Shown one piece after another: positions 1-12,131 of a stretch of 64,000 nt of DNA. Both the position numbers and the translations under genes were made by a program. This DNA is from Eucalyptus grandis (lineage: Eukaryota > Streptophyta > Magnoliopsida > Myrtales > Myrtaceae): NCBI RefSeq assembly GCF_016545825.1, contig NC_052614.1, forward strand, positions 35,124,072 to 35,188,071, in the 5' to 3' direction. The notes below the pieces were generated by a model. That model was given only the letters and a program-made list of their open reading frames with translations. It was not told the DNA's origin and did no database searches. The first letter of the stretch is position 1. Each line of letters begins with the position of its first letter.

Positions 1-2055
1 TGCACTATTCACGTATGTTACTATTCACACACATGGGCCAGGTCTAAGATGGCACAATTGTCTTAATGAGTTTGATAAACTTGGGCTTGGGCTTAGTTAA
101 TCCAATTTGGGCCTAAACAAGCTTAATGGGCCTTAAAGGGCAAAACTGTAATTTCCATCTATTTGGGCCCTTGTGAACGAATTTTATAGGGAATGTGGCC
201 CATTGGAACTTTCCAAATTAATGGGCCCTCTTTGGGCTTCTAATTGCCGTCCGAATTCCACTTAATCTAATATTCAAGGTTTATCGATTAAGAAAGAATT
301 TGATTAGGTTATGTCCCTCATCGATCCTTATGATTGAATTGTCAATCCATGTTTAAGTTCTCTAGTCGTGCACATTGAAATCCTAAATTGCCTTTCCATA
401 TAGGTTTAACACTCTTGAATGGCTCACAAACCAATTCAAATTCTAATTCTGCCACTTGTGTATTAATAGAAGTAAAATCCTTATCATATCTTGAATAGGG
501 TCGAATTTTGAGGATGTCACACATATGATCCACAATTGCAAATAAAAAAAAAACCTACTATCACATAGCCTTTCAAATTGTGTTGGCAAGAAGAGCACAA
601 CCATACTTCCATGCGCAAGGGAAAACCAAAGCTGCTCGATAGACCCAAGGTCCACATTCTCATCCACATCATCTTGTTTGAGTTGCTCGAAAGAATCATT
701 TGAGAGAAAATTCCTTAATCGGTCCTAAACCAATTATATAGATGCCAACTTAGTCCTCAACTATTAATTTTATCAATTGACTCTTAAACATCTACATGAA
801 ATTCCAATTAGACATTCCAATCAATTTTCACCACACTTATTTCTTGACCAAGAAAACAGTTAGATAAGTGCCTTTAGTATCCCTATCACATGCATTTATT
901 AGGAGCATCGCATTCCACAAGTAATTAGGCATCATCTTCTTAATAATAGAAAAAGTGAAAATTCCACAAAACATGTCCAAACTGCACATATGTGTCAATT
1001 TAACATAGGCACGTAGAATTTGGCCTTTAAATTTCAAATTTTCGTAATAGTCAAAGGTTGACTTCTTTGGTCAAATTGAAGAATTTCACATATGACACAT
1101 AAATTTTTGTGACTATTGTCATTAACTGCATAAGAAAATTAGGAATTGACGCTAATTCCTAAACAAAAATAATTTTACATTTGAATTATAGCTATTAAGG
1201 ACATTTAATAGTAATAGGCCCACATAAACTATATTTTAATTAGTCTGGTGCTGAATGGGATTGAGTAGGGAGGCTCCAAACTCAATTTAATTATCAAAAT
1301 TGAGCCCACAAGAATGTGAAATTCCGCTACACCCATTGAATATCCCGTATGGCCAAAAAAATCAAATGCGCATAGCACAAGGGGAATTCTAATTGGGAAA
1401 TATTTCATTATTTAATTATTTGAGAATAAGAGAGTGATATCTTAATTTCCTAAGATGAGATGGTCAACATATCTTTTTGGCCTAAAATAGGAAAGTTATA
1501 AATTCATTATTATCTTGAAAAGGCCGAATTCCTAACCCATTTGTTATTCATGTAAACAAAAGCCAATTTCCGCTGCAATTTAATCATGTGGGTTCAAGGA
1601 TGAAGTTTCCAATTATGTGACAAAGTTTTTTATTTACAAAACCTATTGCAGATTTCAAGATTCCCCATTGACAAACTAACGACAAGAGGCTATTTTGGTC
1701 TATTTCTACCGTTGATTGATGATTTTCTACGTTAGCCATTTGGCTTCCAAGATTGGTGCACGAATTTAGAGAGTCTTATCAAGTTTTGATGCATCTAATA
1801 AATAGTCGCATGCATTTAGATATTGCTTTGAAGAGTCATAATTAGGTCATTTCCCCCAAGAGTTTGTTCGGTTTCAAGAATTCGAAGAGTCTTTCTCTTT
1901 TGTTTAGCAACATCTCTTTAAATTGGTGTGTAATCGCATCATAACGGTAGAACACTTCGATGTTGAGCATCTATGACATTTTCTTCTATGTGAGCAAATA
2001 CCTTTGGAGAGTGGATTACTCATATCCCGGATTCTTTATCCTTAGATAGTGGATT
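1..2055. other. Noncoding repeat-derived DNA; right part probably an interrupted LTR
   Basis: I see no protein-coding similarity on either strand; the short open frames here are AT-rich and lack any recognisable domain. The last few hundred bases appear to continue at 9,591 on the far side of an inserted solo LTR. At 9,840 that continuation ends in CA, followed by a primer-binding-like site. So the right part of this block is probably the upstream portion of a plus-strand LTR. Its left end was not located. Confidence 0.4.
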
Positions 2056-2639
2056 TGTCACGTCCTGACCCACTGGAGACACATAACAACCCGCACGTGG
2101 GGGATACCAATCACTTTATTCGATTAAATACAAAGGCGGAAGCATAAACACTTTATCCAATCAACAAATAGGGATAGTTTCAAACACACTTATATTTACA
2201 TATGCGTCCATATCCTCATTACAACATACCAGCTATTTATATCCAAACTTGAACGTCACTTGTTATGTCATTTCATGTTCAATGAAAATGCGTGGCCATT
2301 TGCACTTCCAGCCTAGCTCTTTTATGTAACAAAACGACTTGAAATGGGTGGTATCCCCCACGCGCCTAGTATGCGTCCAAACTCAAAATGCCATAGCTCG
2401 GGCTTGGCTAGTCACGATTAGGGCCAAAAAAAAGGTTAAACAACGAGGAGTAAAATAAACTCCATGAGTGAACTTCCTAGACCTCGCGCAAGGAAGCCAT
2501 TTACCTATGAAACGCCCTAAACGTGCAAGTTATCTATCGACGACAGATTTATAGCAAAACAACCTCAACTTTGCCATAACTATAAAATGAATGGTTATTC
2601 CACTTTCTCAAAACCATCAATATGAGCATATAAACAATT

Positions 2640-3930
2640 CTTGAAACACCTCCCACACTTAAGAGCCAAACATAAAAACGAGCAATATAACTTAGTATCG
2701 CTTATGACATCTCAAAATATGCACTCATGCCATGTAATAATCCAAAACTGCTCATATATCAATCTCAAAATATGCATTCCTGCACTTTTCACACAATTAT
2801 GTCCAGATTATTACGACCACTTAGGACCCAAGGCTAATCTGAAGGTTTGCAATCATCTGACATAATCGGGTATCGTTCTGCCCCATTGGGCACGGCATCA
2901 TCCGGCATATGCATATGCCTCAGGACAGCATTCCAATGACGAGCTTCGTTTCAATATCCATTTGTGAAAGGCATCCCATTAACTTGGGGGCATCTGAACC
3001 TAATCAGACATCATCTTGCATAATCATATGCATCAGGACAATGCCATCACCTAGCATAATCATACGTATCAGGGTGTTTAAGTGATCACACGAGCATAAT
3101 CATCTTGCATAATCATATGCATTAGATTATTTAAGTGATCACACGAGCATACATCAATCAAGCTCAGTTCATATTCTCATTAATCGGTAGAAGAGTGTGT
3201 AATGCTCATACAATATGTGACAACATTACTTACATACAACCATATCATGCTATCATGCCACCTGATCACATCACAATCATGCATTTGTCAAATTAATCAT
3301 ACTTTTATCTCATGGCATATCATTGCATAACAACGCTTTAAACACTTCATCATACTATCTTTTCACATATTCATACGTATGCGCAAATTAGTCACATGTC
3401 ATTATGTCATACTTGTATCTCATATCATATCACGCAAATACATTACTTGAACACTTCAACATGCCATCTTGCTACATACCTAACATGCTTATTAATTTGT
3501 TAGAATCAACAAATACCATAACCTTTATTATTCAAATTTAGCAACAACAATACATCAATCAAATTAGGACTCATGGCATATAGAACTCTCATCAAGGTAA
3601 GATAAATTATTACAATTGTGTATAAGTTAATAGAATAATCTATCACATGCCGTCATAATCTATACAATGACTTATTTCACACCATTATAACAAGTCATCA
3701 TAACTTAACACTTATCACATATCACAACATAATAACTTATCGCATGTCCACTTATCACATCAATAGCTTATGGGATATTAGAAAGGCTTATCACAACAAC
3801 CTATCGCAGCCTACGATATCCTATCACAATAACTTATAGGAAACACAAGATAACTTATCACAATAACTTATCGACAAAGCATGATGACCTATTATGCAAA
3901 ACCCACTTATCACATCAACAAAGCATCATT
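2640..3930. repeat. Degenerate short-motif repeats inside the minus-strand LTR
   Basis: Between about 2,880 and 3,150 the motif GCATAATCATATGCATCAGG recurs in degenerate form. Between about 3,640 and 3,930 the motif AACTTATCACA recurs many times at irregular spacing. The second type appears again, in reverse complement, in the related LTR at 27,470-27,680. The repeats therefore belong to the LTR family rather than to a local satellite. Confidence 0.6.
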
Positions 3931-5614
3931 TAACCTAAATGTAGCCTTAAACTAACACCAAAATGCAATAACAACCTATTTAAGGGCTACAAATCCACTC
4001 ACTTCCGGTTCCAAGTTTGGCAAGCGACGGCAAATGTGTGACAAGGGTTGGATGGCTACTGTGGTGCTCGGTGGTGGCTAGTCACCTTCTAAAGCGATCA
4101 CGGCAAGGCCAGGGCTGGCGGCATGACTCACGATGAGGCTTGGCGAGAGGCTTGGCTGTGGCTGGTCAATGCATGGGAGACCACAAATGTGACATCCCAA
4201 ATTTTCAACCCTGTCTTCTACTAAATAAATCGGGCATTTCATTGACGCGTCTATAGGGTTATTCTCAGAGCCGATCACTCTCGAGATAACTAGACTATCT
4301 GGGAAAATTATTAAGGAATTTTAAGGCAATAGACTTGAGAACTCGATCAGGAATCGGCTTCGTGACCGTGTCCATCTTTAGAGGTCACTACGGCACAGTT
4401 AAAAATCGATTTGAAATCAGAGATAGACTGGATCGATAGAGATATGTGACTAATCGTGGGTGACACCACTGAATTAGAAAATTCTCGTCGGCCAACACTA
4501 GATTGATTTTCTTATTGTTTTGGTACCCTGTGTCCGTAATTGAATCCTTGAGATTTTCACGACAATCAAGAGTCGCCATTGAGTCGAGTGGGTTCATAGT
4601 GGCTCGAAGAAAATCGACCACGGGTCATTTGCCTTAAAAAGTTCTGAAAACTACCCGATAGTCTAGGTCACGCTAAAAACGCGCCGAATGAAAATTAACC
4701 GCCAATTCGAGTCCGATTTCAGAAATTGAAGTTTTGGCCATGTCACAATAAATTCTAGGAGTGTCGACTCAATCTCAAAAGATTTTTCTGACAACTGACA
4801 CTTTTTGGGAAAAAGTCGTCGCCGGGTTATTTTAGTGCAGAAAATGTTGAAGATGGTTTCCGATTGTGAAATTGAGAAATATGAAGGATACTTGAGTGAG
4901 GAAAAATGCCGGAGTAATTGATGGAGGACAAATTGATTTTTTGTGAGGGCCAATTGAGATGAAATTTGGATGGGATGAATTTCCAATTGAAGTTGAGATT
5001 TTTAAAATTCGTAGCCCCCTCCCTCCTAGCCATTTTGGACCAATTGGAAAGTCTTGGAGAGTGTTTTGGTGGGTCATTGGAGGCCATGGGATTATACTTG
5101 GCTTGGGATAGCCTTGAAAGATATTTGGCAAAATATCAAGCCTTGGTGGAGCCCTCCATCTCTTATCTATCTCTAATCTCTCCCTCATACCTACCCCACC
5201 GTTCATCCCCATCCTCTTCCTCTCGATTTCTCGATTCTGTGCCATTCCGCTTTCATTTTCTTCGGTGGAGAACCTGCAGCTCTTCTCTTCGGAAACTGAA
5301 GCTCACGCCAGCATCTCCAGCGAAGACCACTCATCTTCGGTCTTCCTTCGTGCCTTCAAATCAGTTCACCGAAGGCATCATCAACTTTGGTCGGCCACTC
5401 ACGCCAGCCTCCACCAAAAGTCAGCCACCGGCAGTCCAGCGAAACTGCCCCTCATCCGCGCCACCTGCCCGCTCCTTCTTCTGCTTCGGTCAGCAAACGA
5501 AACCGCCGAAGCTCGAGTCCAACGTCTTCAGCCCAGAGATAAGATTTGAACCCCGAGCATATCGTGGAGTCCACGAAGACCGAAGCCAGCTTCTATTCGG
5601 TCAGCTTCTCTCCT

Positions 5615-5995
5615 TCAATCCGAGTAAAGTATGCTTCGGAGTTCTAGATTTTTCTTCTTGATTTTCCTTCCTAGCTTCTTTGTTGTATGATTGTAATTGT
5701 CCTTCATATACACCCCATACTTATCAAATATAAAGGAACAAGGATAGTCATCTGTTAATTTTGATACAGAAAGGAGATTCTTTTTGATTTCAGGAACAAT
5801 CAAAACATCTTTCAATGGTAATATGCTATTTGTTGTGTTTAATGTTCCGTTCCCAATGCATGAGATTGATAAACAGGAGCCATCTCCTATCATAACTCTA
5901 TCATTACCTCTATATGCAGCATAGTTTCGAATCTTACCAGTAATATGAGATGAAGATACCATGGATTCTGAACCGCATTGTTCTTCAATATGCAT
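5615..5995 (-). pseudogene. Copia gag/protease to GAG-pre-integrase fragment
   Basis: A 126-codon open stretch encodes the region joining Copia protease and the GAG-pre-integrase domain. Typical features are the motif LPLKDVLIVPEIKKNLLSV, which matches the usual Copia stretch LxxVLyVPxlxkNLLSvskl, and a following TDDYPCSFIF segment. The last ~17 residues run into unrelated sequence beyond the truncation point near 5,664. It cannot encode a working polyprotein. Family assignment is confident; clade is not. Confidence 0.75.
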
Positions 5996-7064
5996 AGCTG
6001 CTAATGCAGTTGGTATGTCATCTTCTTGATATGAATTATCAAAGCGATACCAGCACCATTTAAGCCTTGTGGTGGATAAGATCTAACACCTTGATATCTC
6101 TGAGTAGAGTTTGTGTGGTCTGAATCCCTGTCCATAGTTAGACCAATTATTCTTACCGATCTGATCTTGTCTTGTTGGATTCAGATTATTCATTCTATTT
6201 TGTTGATTTCTTCCTATTCCGGCTCGATCTCTTCTGTTGATGAATTGTCCTATGCCAGAATTGTAGAATACTTTCTCCTTGGCTTCGGGATTAAACTTAA
6301 ACCTATTTCAGTCTTTCTTTGTCCATAATATGCTAGGTTTGTATTGTATTGATTCACAGGATATGTTTGCAATCGGAGAGATAACTTCATCATATTCTGG
6401 GGCTTGAGACAAAGACATAGTTGAAGGTCTCATATTGAGGACCTAACCCTTCAAGTATACCAAACATCCTAGTTATATCATCAACAGGCTTTCCAATAGC
6501 CACGTATAGTCTTAAATTCTCGAAGATATTCACTCTGTAAGTCTATCTCTTTTTCTACACGCCTGTAGTTTCCCTCTTAATTCAAATTCTTTTTGCAGAT
6601 TTCGAGTAAATCGATTGATAAGTGGCCATACCTCGAATCCAGCTTTCTAACCCAATTATCAAACTCAAGATATTCTCCGACACACCGCTTATCCATGATG
6701 AGATTAACCTGTTTTTATCCAATCCAGGTGAGTCCTTGTATCATTTTTGCAGGAGGTAATGTTTCACCATTAATGAAGCCAATTAGATCTTCACTTTTCA
6801 GAAACCGCTAAATTGTGCTTGCCATAATAGAAAATTCTCTTCATTCAGCTTGATTGTAACAAAGTTTGCTATGTTCACATGGATAGGAAACGGATACTTC
6901 GCAATCTAGTTGCCATTATATCTTCAGAAAAACTTTGAAGAAGAAACACTCAAGTAATATTTCAGAAGATCTTATCCAGAATCAACCAACTCTTCGTAGT
7001 GTCTTGGACTTTCAGTAATACAATCATTAGATCTACAATTTCCAGGAAGAAGGCTCTGATACCA
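5615..7064 (-). mobile_element. Truncated Ty1/Copia retrotransposon (PBS, gag, start of pol)
   Basis: Reading on the minus strand, a 13-bp tRNA-iMet-type primer site TGGTATCAGAGCC lies at 7,064-7,052, immediately after an LTR end (TTCTTCTCA; the LTR extends rightward from 7,065, far end not resolved). A decayed gag region follows, then the GAG-pre-integrase segment near 5,664-5,995. Integrase core, reverse transcriptase and RNase H are missing, so only the 5' half survives. Its outer borders with the surrounding solo LTR are not clear. Confidence 0.7.
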
Positions 7065-7822
7065 TGAGAAGAAACAGAATCACCAGCGTGGACTCCTCCC
7101 CTGCCAGTGAAGCCCCGCGCGGACTCAGCAATTTCCTCAGAATTGAAGCCCACGAAGACCGTTCGCCAGTCTTGCTCCCCTTCGGTCTTCACGCCACACC
7201 ATCACGTGGCCAACTCCACCGAGGTCTTGCGGTTGACCTCTGTAATTTGCACCAACCTTCGTGTCTTCACCCAGCATCAGCCGCGTCCGCTCCTTCCAAT
7301 TTGTTGAGTCAACCGAGCAAATCCACTGCAGCTCAGCTCAACCGCCGAAGGAATTGATTGGCTGAAGTCGCAGCACCTCCAGCGAAGACCGAAGATAGGC
7401 CCACGTCTTTCTCTCGCCAGGCCCAGCTCAGCAGCGCATGTGATCTTCAGTCCTTTGGGCCACAGAATTCAGCACAAGACCAGCAAGCCCAGTTCAGCTA
7501 GCACAGTTAGTTCAGTCCAGAAATTCAGCATGTCCAGCCCATTCCAGTGCAAGAACAAATCTCAATTGGGCTGAGATTTGTTGGGCCAAGGTCAAGGCCC
7601 GGTCCAAGTCCGCCGGTGTCGTCGAAAGTCCGATTTCGGCCGCCGTCGCGTCGCCGTTGCGGTGATTCGATCTCCGCTTTTGTCAAGTGAGTTTTACTCA
7701 CTAATGCTTTATTAGTTTGCTAAATTCGTTTAGGGGTTGGTTAGATTTAATTAAATGCAATTAGGTGGTTAGATTAGTTTAGATCAATTAAATTAGAGAC
7801 TTAATGATGCATGTTAGGTGGT

Positions 7823-7830
7823 TATAAATA
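7823..7830 (+). promoter_or_regulatory. TATA-like box in the plus-strand solo LTR
   Basis: TATAAATA lies in the middle of the solo LTR, in the sense orientation, where an LTR promoter would be expected. The downstream start site is not visible from sequence alone. Confidence 0.4.
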
Positions 7831-8175
7831 GACATTAGCAAGTAGACATGCCATGTTATTTATGGAACGAGTCTCGGTAATTTTCCGGGTTCGTATCGGC
7901 TTCCAATTAGGCTATAACGGGCCTAAGTTGGATTTATTGCATTTATTTAATATTTTTCGTAATTATTTAATTATTTATTTATTTTCCGGAAATTAGGCTG
8001 GGATAGCCGACGACCGAAATTTTGTGTTGATTCCAATGGTGCTTTCTGTTTATTTATTCGAGAATCATATTATGAAATTTTTGTGAAATTGGTGAATATG
8101 AGAATTGTCCCAAAATTGGGAAAATGTCGGTACTTGAAGGGAAAGTAACTGTGTGAGGTTGTGAGTTGGATTAAA

Positions 8176-8411
8176 GATTGCCAGGTGGGGCCGTGATGCC
8201 ACCAAGTTGAGAAAAAATTGCCAATTGGGGCCGTGATGCCACCAAGTTGAGAAAATTGCCAGGTGGGGCCGTGATGCCACCAAGTTGAGAAAAATTGCCA
8301 GGTGGGGCCGTGATGCCACCAAGTTGAGAACATTTGTCAGGTGGGGCCGTGATGCCACCAAGTTTAGAAAATTTGCCAAGTGGGGCCGTGATTCCACTAA
8401 AAATAAATTAT
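8176..8411 (+). repeat. 39-bp tandem minisatellite, about six units
   Basis: Units begin TTGCCAGGTGGGG and continue CCGTGATGCCACCAAGTTGA with a short A-run. The period is 38-39 bp. Units 1-4 are nearly identical, unit 5 carries a few changes, and unit 6 is degenerate and loses the register after CCACTAAAAATAAA. The array lies inside the plus-strand solo LTR. Open frames on the minus strand here simply translate the repeat and are not genes. Confidence 0.9.
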
Positions 8412-9590
8412 GCCTATAGGGTCGTGATTTAGAGTCAAGAATGAAGAGACGGGATGACCATGTAATGGTTTTGATGACATGTAATCGACTGAGTCGATTG
8501 ATCGTTAAGTCGATCTGATTGGTTGGATGCTATGATTGTTAGTATTTATTATTTGAACTGACTTGCAGGAAGGAAACTGAGGCCAAGGTAAGCCCTCTGA
8601 CCTATGATGTGCTTAGGAAGCCCTCAAGGTGTATTTTCTTACTAATCGAGTCTTAGGGGGTAGGACTCGCTGAGACGTGGTCTCATTGGTTATTGAATAA
8701 CCATTTCAGGACCCTAAGGAGAAGCTGAGGAGGAGGAACCCGAAGAGAAGAAAGACTTTTAAAGAAGTTGATGACCCAAGGAGGGATTTTGAGTATAACC
8801 CGGATGTGGACTGAGATCTCATCCCTTTTGTAAACCCTGTCTTAGTGTAGATAGGTGTGAGACAAATGAGTTGTGCTGTTAATGAAAGTTTGGTTATGAA
8901 TTTCAATATGAAAAATATGGCCTACTTTCCTATCCCATTGTTTTATTGTCTGGGGATTTATAACTGCTTCTGCATGTGCTTAATAATTAGAAAGGGTCGG
9001 CGATACATAGTCCTGGGATATCGCATTCTAAAATCGACCAAGCAGAAGGATGTGCGCGCGTGAGAGGATCGGGGCGTGACAACAAAGAGGCCACAATAGG
9101 GAGAGAGAAAAGTGAGAAACGAGAGAATGAGAGAGAAAGGGGGTGACTGACTAAGCTACGGGAGAGAGAGAAAGATTGTTGCACAAGACAAGGTCATTGG
9201 ATGGCCAAGATGCATCCTTGCTCCCCAAGTTCCATTAATGCCATTTATTTCACAAGCCTTGGGTACTGTTCATGCACATGGGCATTAATGAGGGACTTGT
9301 TTTTGGTCTAAATAACGAGGGACTTGAAAAGACCAAAAAGGGCTTGGGTGGCCCACTGGGTTGTCCTTAGTGGGTCCAAGGGTCCATTGGGCCCACGTGG
9401 GTACTTAGTTGTGGCCCATTTCCACCTTTCCTAATTTTTACGTCCCATCGGTGAAAAGTTGAGTTTTTTTCCCCAAAGTGGCATTCTCGGCATTTTCATG
9501 GCCGATCGATCACCATTGCAATCTCTCTCTCAAGATTTGTCACTATTGTAATCCCATTCTAAAAATTAGGGTCGGATTAAGGATGTCACA

Positions 9591-9857
9591 AGATTACTAA
9601 TTGGTGTTGAGCCAAGAAGCCTTGTATTAGTGATGAGCCAATGGTTTGTCCTTTAGATCTTAGTGATGAGCTTCTTCTACTCCAAAGTCCTTTATTCTTA
9701 GCAGATGGTTCATGTTCTAGCCTTGATGGCGATCTCTGTTGATCTTAATCTATTCGTGAAGCTCCACTCGATACACTCTAACCTCTATGTAATTCCCTTG
9801 ATAGCACTCAAAACATAGCTTGCCATCCCTTGCAACTGCATCAGATTGGTATCAGAG
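9591..9857 (+). mobile_element. LTR 3' end plus primer-binding site of a Gypsy remnant
   Basis: The segment continues the LTR interrupted at 2,055 and ends ...AACTGCA at 9,840. Five bases later TTGGTATCAGAG (9,846-9,857) matches the tRNA-iMet type of plant retrotransposon primer-binding site. The downstream sequence is a decayed gag of the kind found at 14.8-15.8 kb. This marks the 5' start of a plus-strand LTR element. Confidence 0.6.
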
Positions 9858-9979
9858 TTCCAGGTTGAACTCGTTTTGAGTGATTCCATCTCTTACTTAT
9901 CTCCTACCTCATCTCATATTTTCCTACAATCCGATTATAAAATACTTGACTTTAGAGCAAACACACAATAAAAGGCGGG

Positions 9980-10900
9980 ACCATGCCATCACAAAGCTTC
10001 AACAACAAATGGAGGGAGTCCTTAGCTTCTTTGCGAATTAGGTGAGGTAGGAACCACCACCGATACACCTTGTTAATCAACCATGCTTTGCTGATCTAGA
10101 TCCTCAACAAAATAATGATGATGAATCTAGTGACATTAGAAGGAGCTATAGTGATTCAGATAATCGATTTCGGGAAGAAGGCACGCGGAGAATTATTATG
10201 TAAAAGTGGAAGTGCTAAAATTTGAGCGAAAACTCGATTTAGACGACTATATACATTGACTTCATGATATCGAGTGAGCATTCAACTTCCGCTTATACTT
10301 GGGTGAGAAACGTTGCAAGGATGCTTTTCCCTCAGACGAAGAAATATGGCTAGCTTTGGTGAGAAAACTTGAAGGATTAGAGATTTTGAGATGAAAGGAT
10401 TCGAATGAAATCTTGGGAAGAACTCAAGAAACTTATGAAGAAGAGATTCTTGCCCAACAACTACAAGTAAGAACTGTTCCTCACAATTAATTCCCTCCTG
10501 CAATGCAGAATATCCGTTGGAGAATACATTAGGGAGTTCAAACAATGCCTTCTGAGACGCGACATTCTTGAACTGCCAGAGCATACCATCGCTTGTTTCT
10601 TTGGTGGTTTGAACAGAGAAATTACCAATTTGGTTTGACCTTCAATCATATTAGTCTTTCGAAGATGGAGAAACAACCTAAGCATGGCAAGGGCTTGTCA
10701 ACTAAATCGTCAACAAGAGGGTAAATCTTCTTTAAGGGTGTTTCTTCTAGTAAGGCAGCGAATACATTGACAAAAGCGAAGGCAAAAAGAAAGTTGTGGA
10801 GTCTGTCAAAGAACTCCCTAAAAAGATTGACAGAGGAAGTGTTCCAAAATTATGGAGACTTTCAAGTCAATTATCCTAGTAAAATCGGAAAGATCAACAT
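9980..10900 (+). pseudogene. Decayed Gypsy-type gag (retrotrans_gag family)
   Basis: In shifting plus-strand frames the sequence aligns along its length with the minus-strand gag at 14.8-15.8 kb. Shared stretches include KSWEELKKLMKKRFLP, NNYK followed by a stop, the ISVGEYIREF segment, and GGLNREITN. A lysine-rich tail and a ruined zinc knuckle follow near 10,840-10,880, where the expected cysteines are gone. Several stops and frameshifts make it non-coding. The upstream RDHAI-LQQQME segment near 9,985-10,010 matches the region upstream of the second copy. Confidence 0.7.
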
Positions 10901-11049
10901 AGGGTTTCAAGAATCTATGCAAGACAGACAAGATTGACTTTGAATCTGAGTGGGAAAATGAAATCATTAGGCAGCTAGATGAAGCAGAATTGCTCGTTAT
11001 TAGGATAGCTTTGCCCTCTATTTAGAATTGCTCGTTATTAGGGAGAATG

Positions 11050-12131
11050 AAGCATCTCATTCATTGAAAAATTTGCTTGAAGGATCAAAAACGAAAACGG
11101 ATATAACATCAGCACAATCATGATTAACCATGGAAGGGAATTACACAATCAAAGTTCTGCCAAATATTGTAAGGAAAATGAAGTGGAAGATAATATCTCC
11201 ACGGCATATACTCCCTAGTAAAATTGTGTCTCTGAAGGAAGAAATCATTCACTACATGAAATGACTAGAACCATAATGATCGAGAGTTGGAAGTAGTTGA
11301 TACTGCTTGTTACACACTGAACAACGTACTATTGAGACCTCTGGTGGAAAATACTCAATATGAGATTTTCCTTCCATATGTTTGAATCTAAAAGTTTCAT
11401 TCTCAAGAATGCAAATTACAACATTGGAAAGTTTGATGTAAGAGCAATCCATAAGTGGTAGAGGAATCCATAAACGTGAAGTTTAAAGATCATATTGCGA
11501 ATGTATTAAGCAAATATCCCCACCAATTACGAGTAAACAATAGCAGCCACAACCAACAACTAATTCTTCAAATCACAAACAATTTCCTAAAGATTGGAGA
11601 TTCATAAAGGAACATCCCAAGTAACCAATTATTGGGAAAGTAAATAAAGGGATCAAGACTAGATCATCTGTAAAGAATAAGATGAACGCCTTGGCCTTAT
11701 ATCTCAATGGGAACACAAAGGCGTTGAGAAAGCCATCTCATATGAAAATTAAATTGAAACCATGCAAGATGAGCTACGTGAATGACGTTTGAGAATTAGT
11801 TTCAAGACTTGCAAATTATCTTGCTATAAGAACCAAATGGGCATTTTGTAACAAACTTGATGAAAATGGTCATGTGATCCATAAAAAAGTAAGATTAGTT
11901 GTGAAAGGATATTCGCAAGAGGAAGGTATTGATTTTGATGAAACATATGCTCTTATTGCTAGATTAGAAGCTATATGACTATTGCTAGCCTATGCTTGTT
12001 TTGATGACTTCAAACTATATCAAATGAACGTGAAAAGTGCATTTTTAAATGGGTATATCAAAGAAAAGGTTTTTTGTTAGCAACCTCCAAGTTTTTATGA
12101 CCTAGGAAAATCTAAAGATGTTTATCATTTT
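11050..12131 (+). pseudogene. Decayed Ty1/Copia integrase-reverse transcriptase fragment
   Basis: In mixed plus-strand frames I recognise the Copia integrase core (KFA-RIKNENGY, a following HGREF in which the usual Asp before it reads Asn, then STAYTP and a degraded QNGV-ERK stretch), then ACYTLNNV-LRPL, VEESINVKF, and the start of the RVT_2 reverse transcriptase ([41 protein letters not shown]). Stops interrupt the reverse transcriptase. The order matches a SIRE-like Copia pol. Neither LTRs nor the catalytic YVDD region remain, and similarity stops at about 12,131. Confidence 0.75.

Larger units (their letters stand above)
4188..9081 (+). mobile_element. Solo LTR (plus orientation) nested in the minus-strand solo LTR
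   Basis: It starts TGTGACATCC at 4,188 and ends GGGGCGTGACA at 9,081. It is bounded by an exact 5-bp duplication ACAAA (4,183-4,187 and 9,082-9,086). The host LTR reads through on both sides. A TATA-like TATAAATA lies at 7,823-7,830. The last ~150 bases (GGTCGGCGATAC, GGGATATCGCA, GGGGCGTGACA) match the ends of the LTRs that finish at 29,319 and 30,463. It contains a truncated Copia element and a 39-bp tandem repeat. No PBS or internal domain of its own family is present. Confidence 0.82.
2056..9590 (-). mobile_element. Solo LTR (minus orientation) split by a nested solo LTR
   Basis: On the minus strand the unit starts TGTGACATCC (at 9,590) and ends GGACGTGACA (at 2,056), the TG...CA ends of an LTR. 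The flanking 5-mers are GGATT (2,051-2,055) and AGATT (9,591-9,595), a 4/5 match consistent with an old target duplication. Without the insertion at 4,188-9,086 the unit is about 2.6 kb. Its 2,056 to about 3,975 portion is the reverse complement of the plus-strand LTR at about 27,405-29,319; both contain GCTTTATTCGATTAAATA and a series of TTATCAC-like motifs. No internal region is attached, so it is read as a solo LTR. Confidence 0.75.

Noticed and set aside
4966..5661. 231-codon open frame on the plus strand
   Set aside because: It lies in the solo LTR, is Ser/Pro/Leu-rich without a domain and overlaps open frames in other phases; most likely chance in GC-balanced DNA.
7052..7064. tRNA-like 13-mer (and the similar sites at 9,846, 15,948 and 54,854)
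   Set aside because: Considered as tRNA gene fragments, but each is only the short complement of the tRNA-iMet 3' end next to an LTR edge, so they are primer-binding sites.
8065..8397. Repetitive peptide frames on the minus strand
   Set aside because: They are direct translations of the 39-bp minisatellite.
8176..8411. CRISPR-like array
   Set aside because: The repeats are contiguous with no spacers, and the genome is that of a plant.
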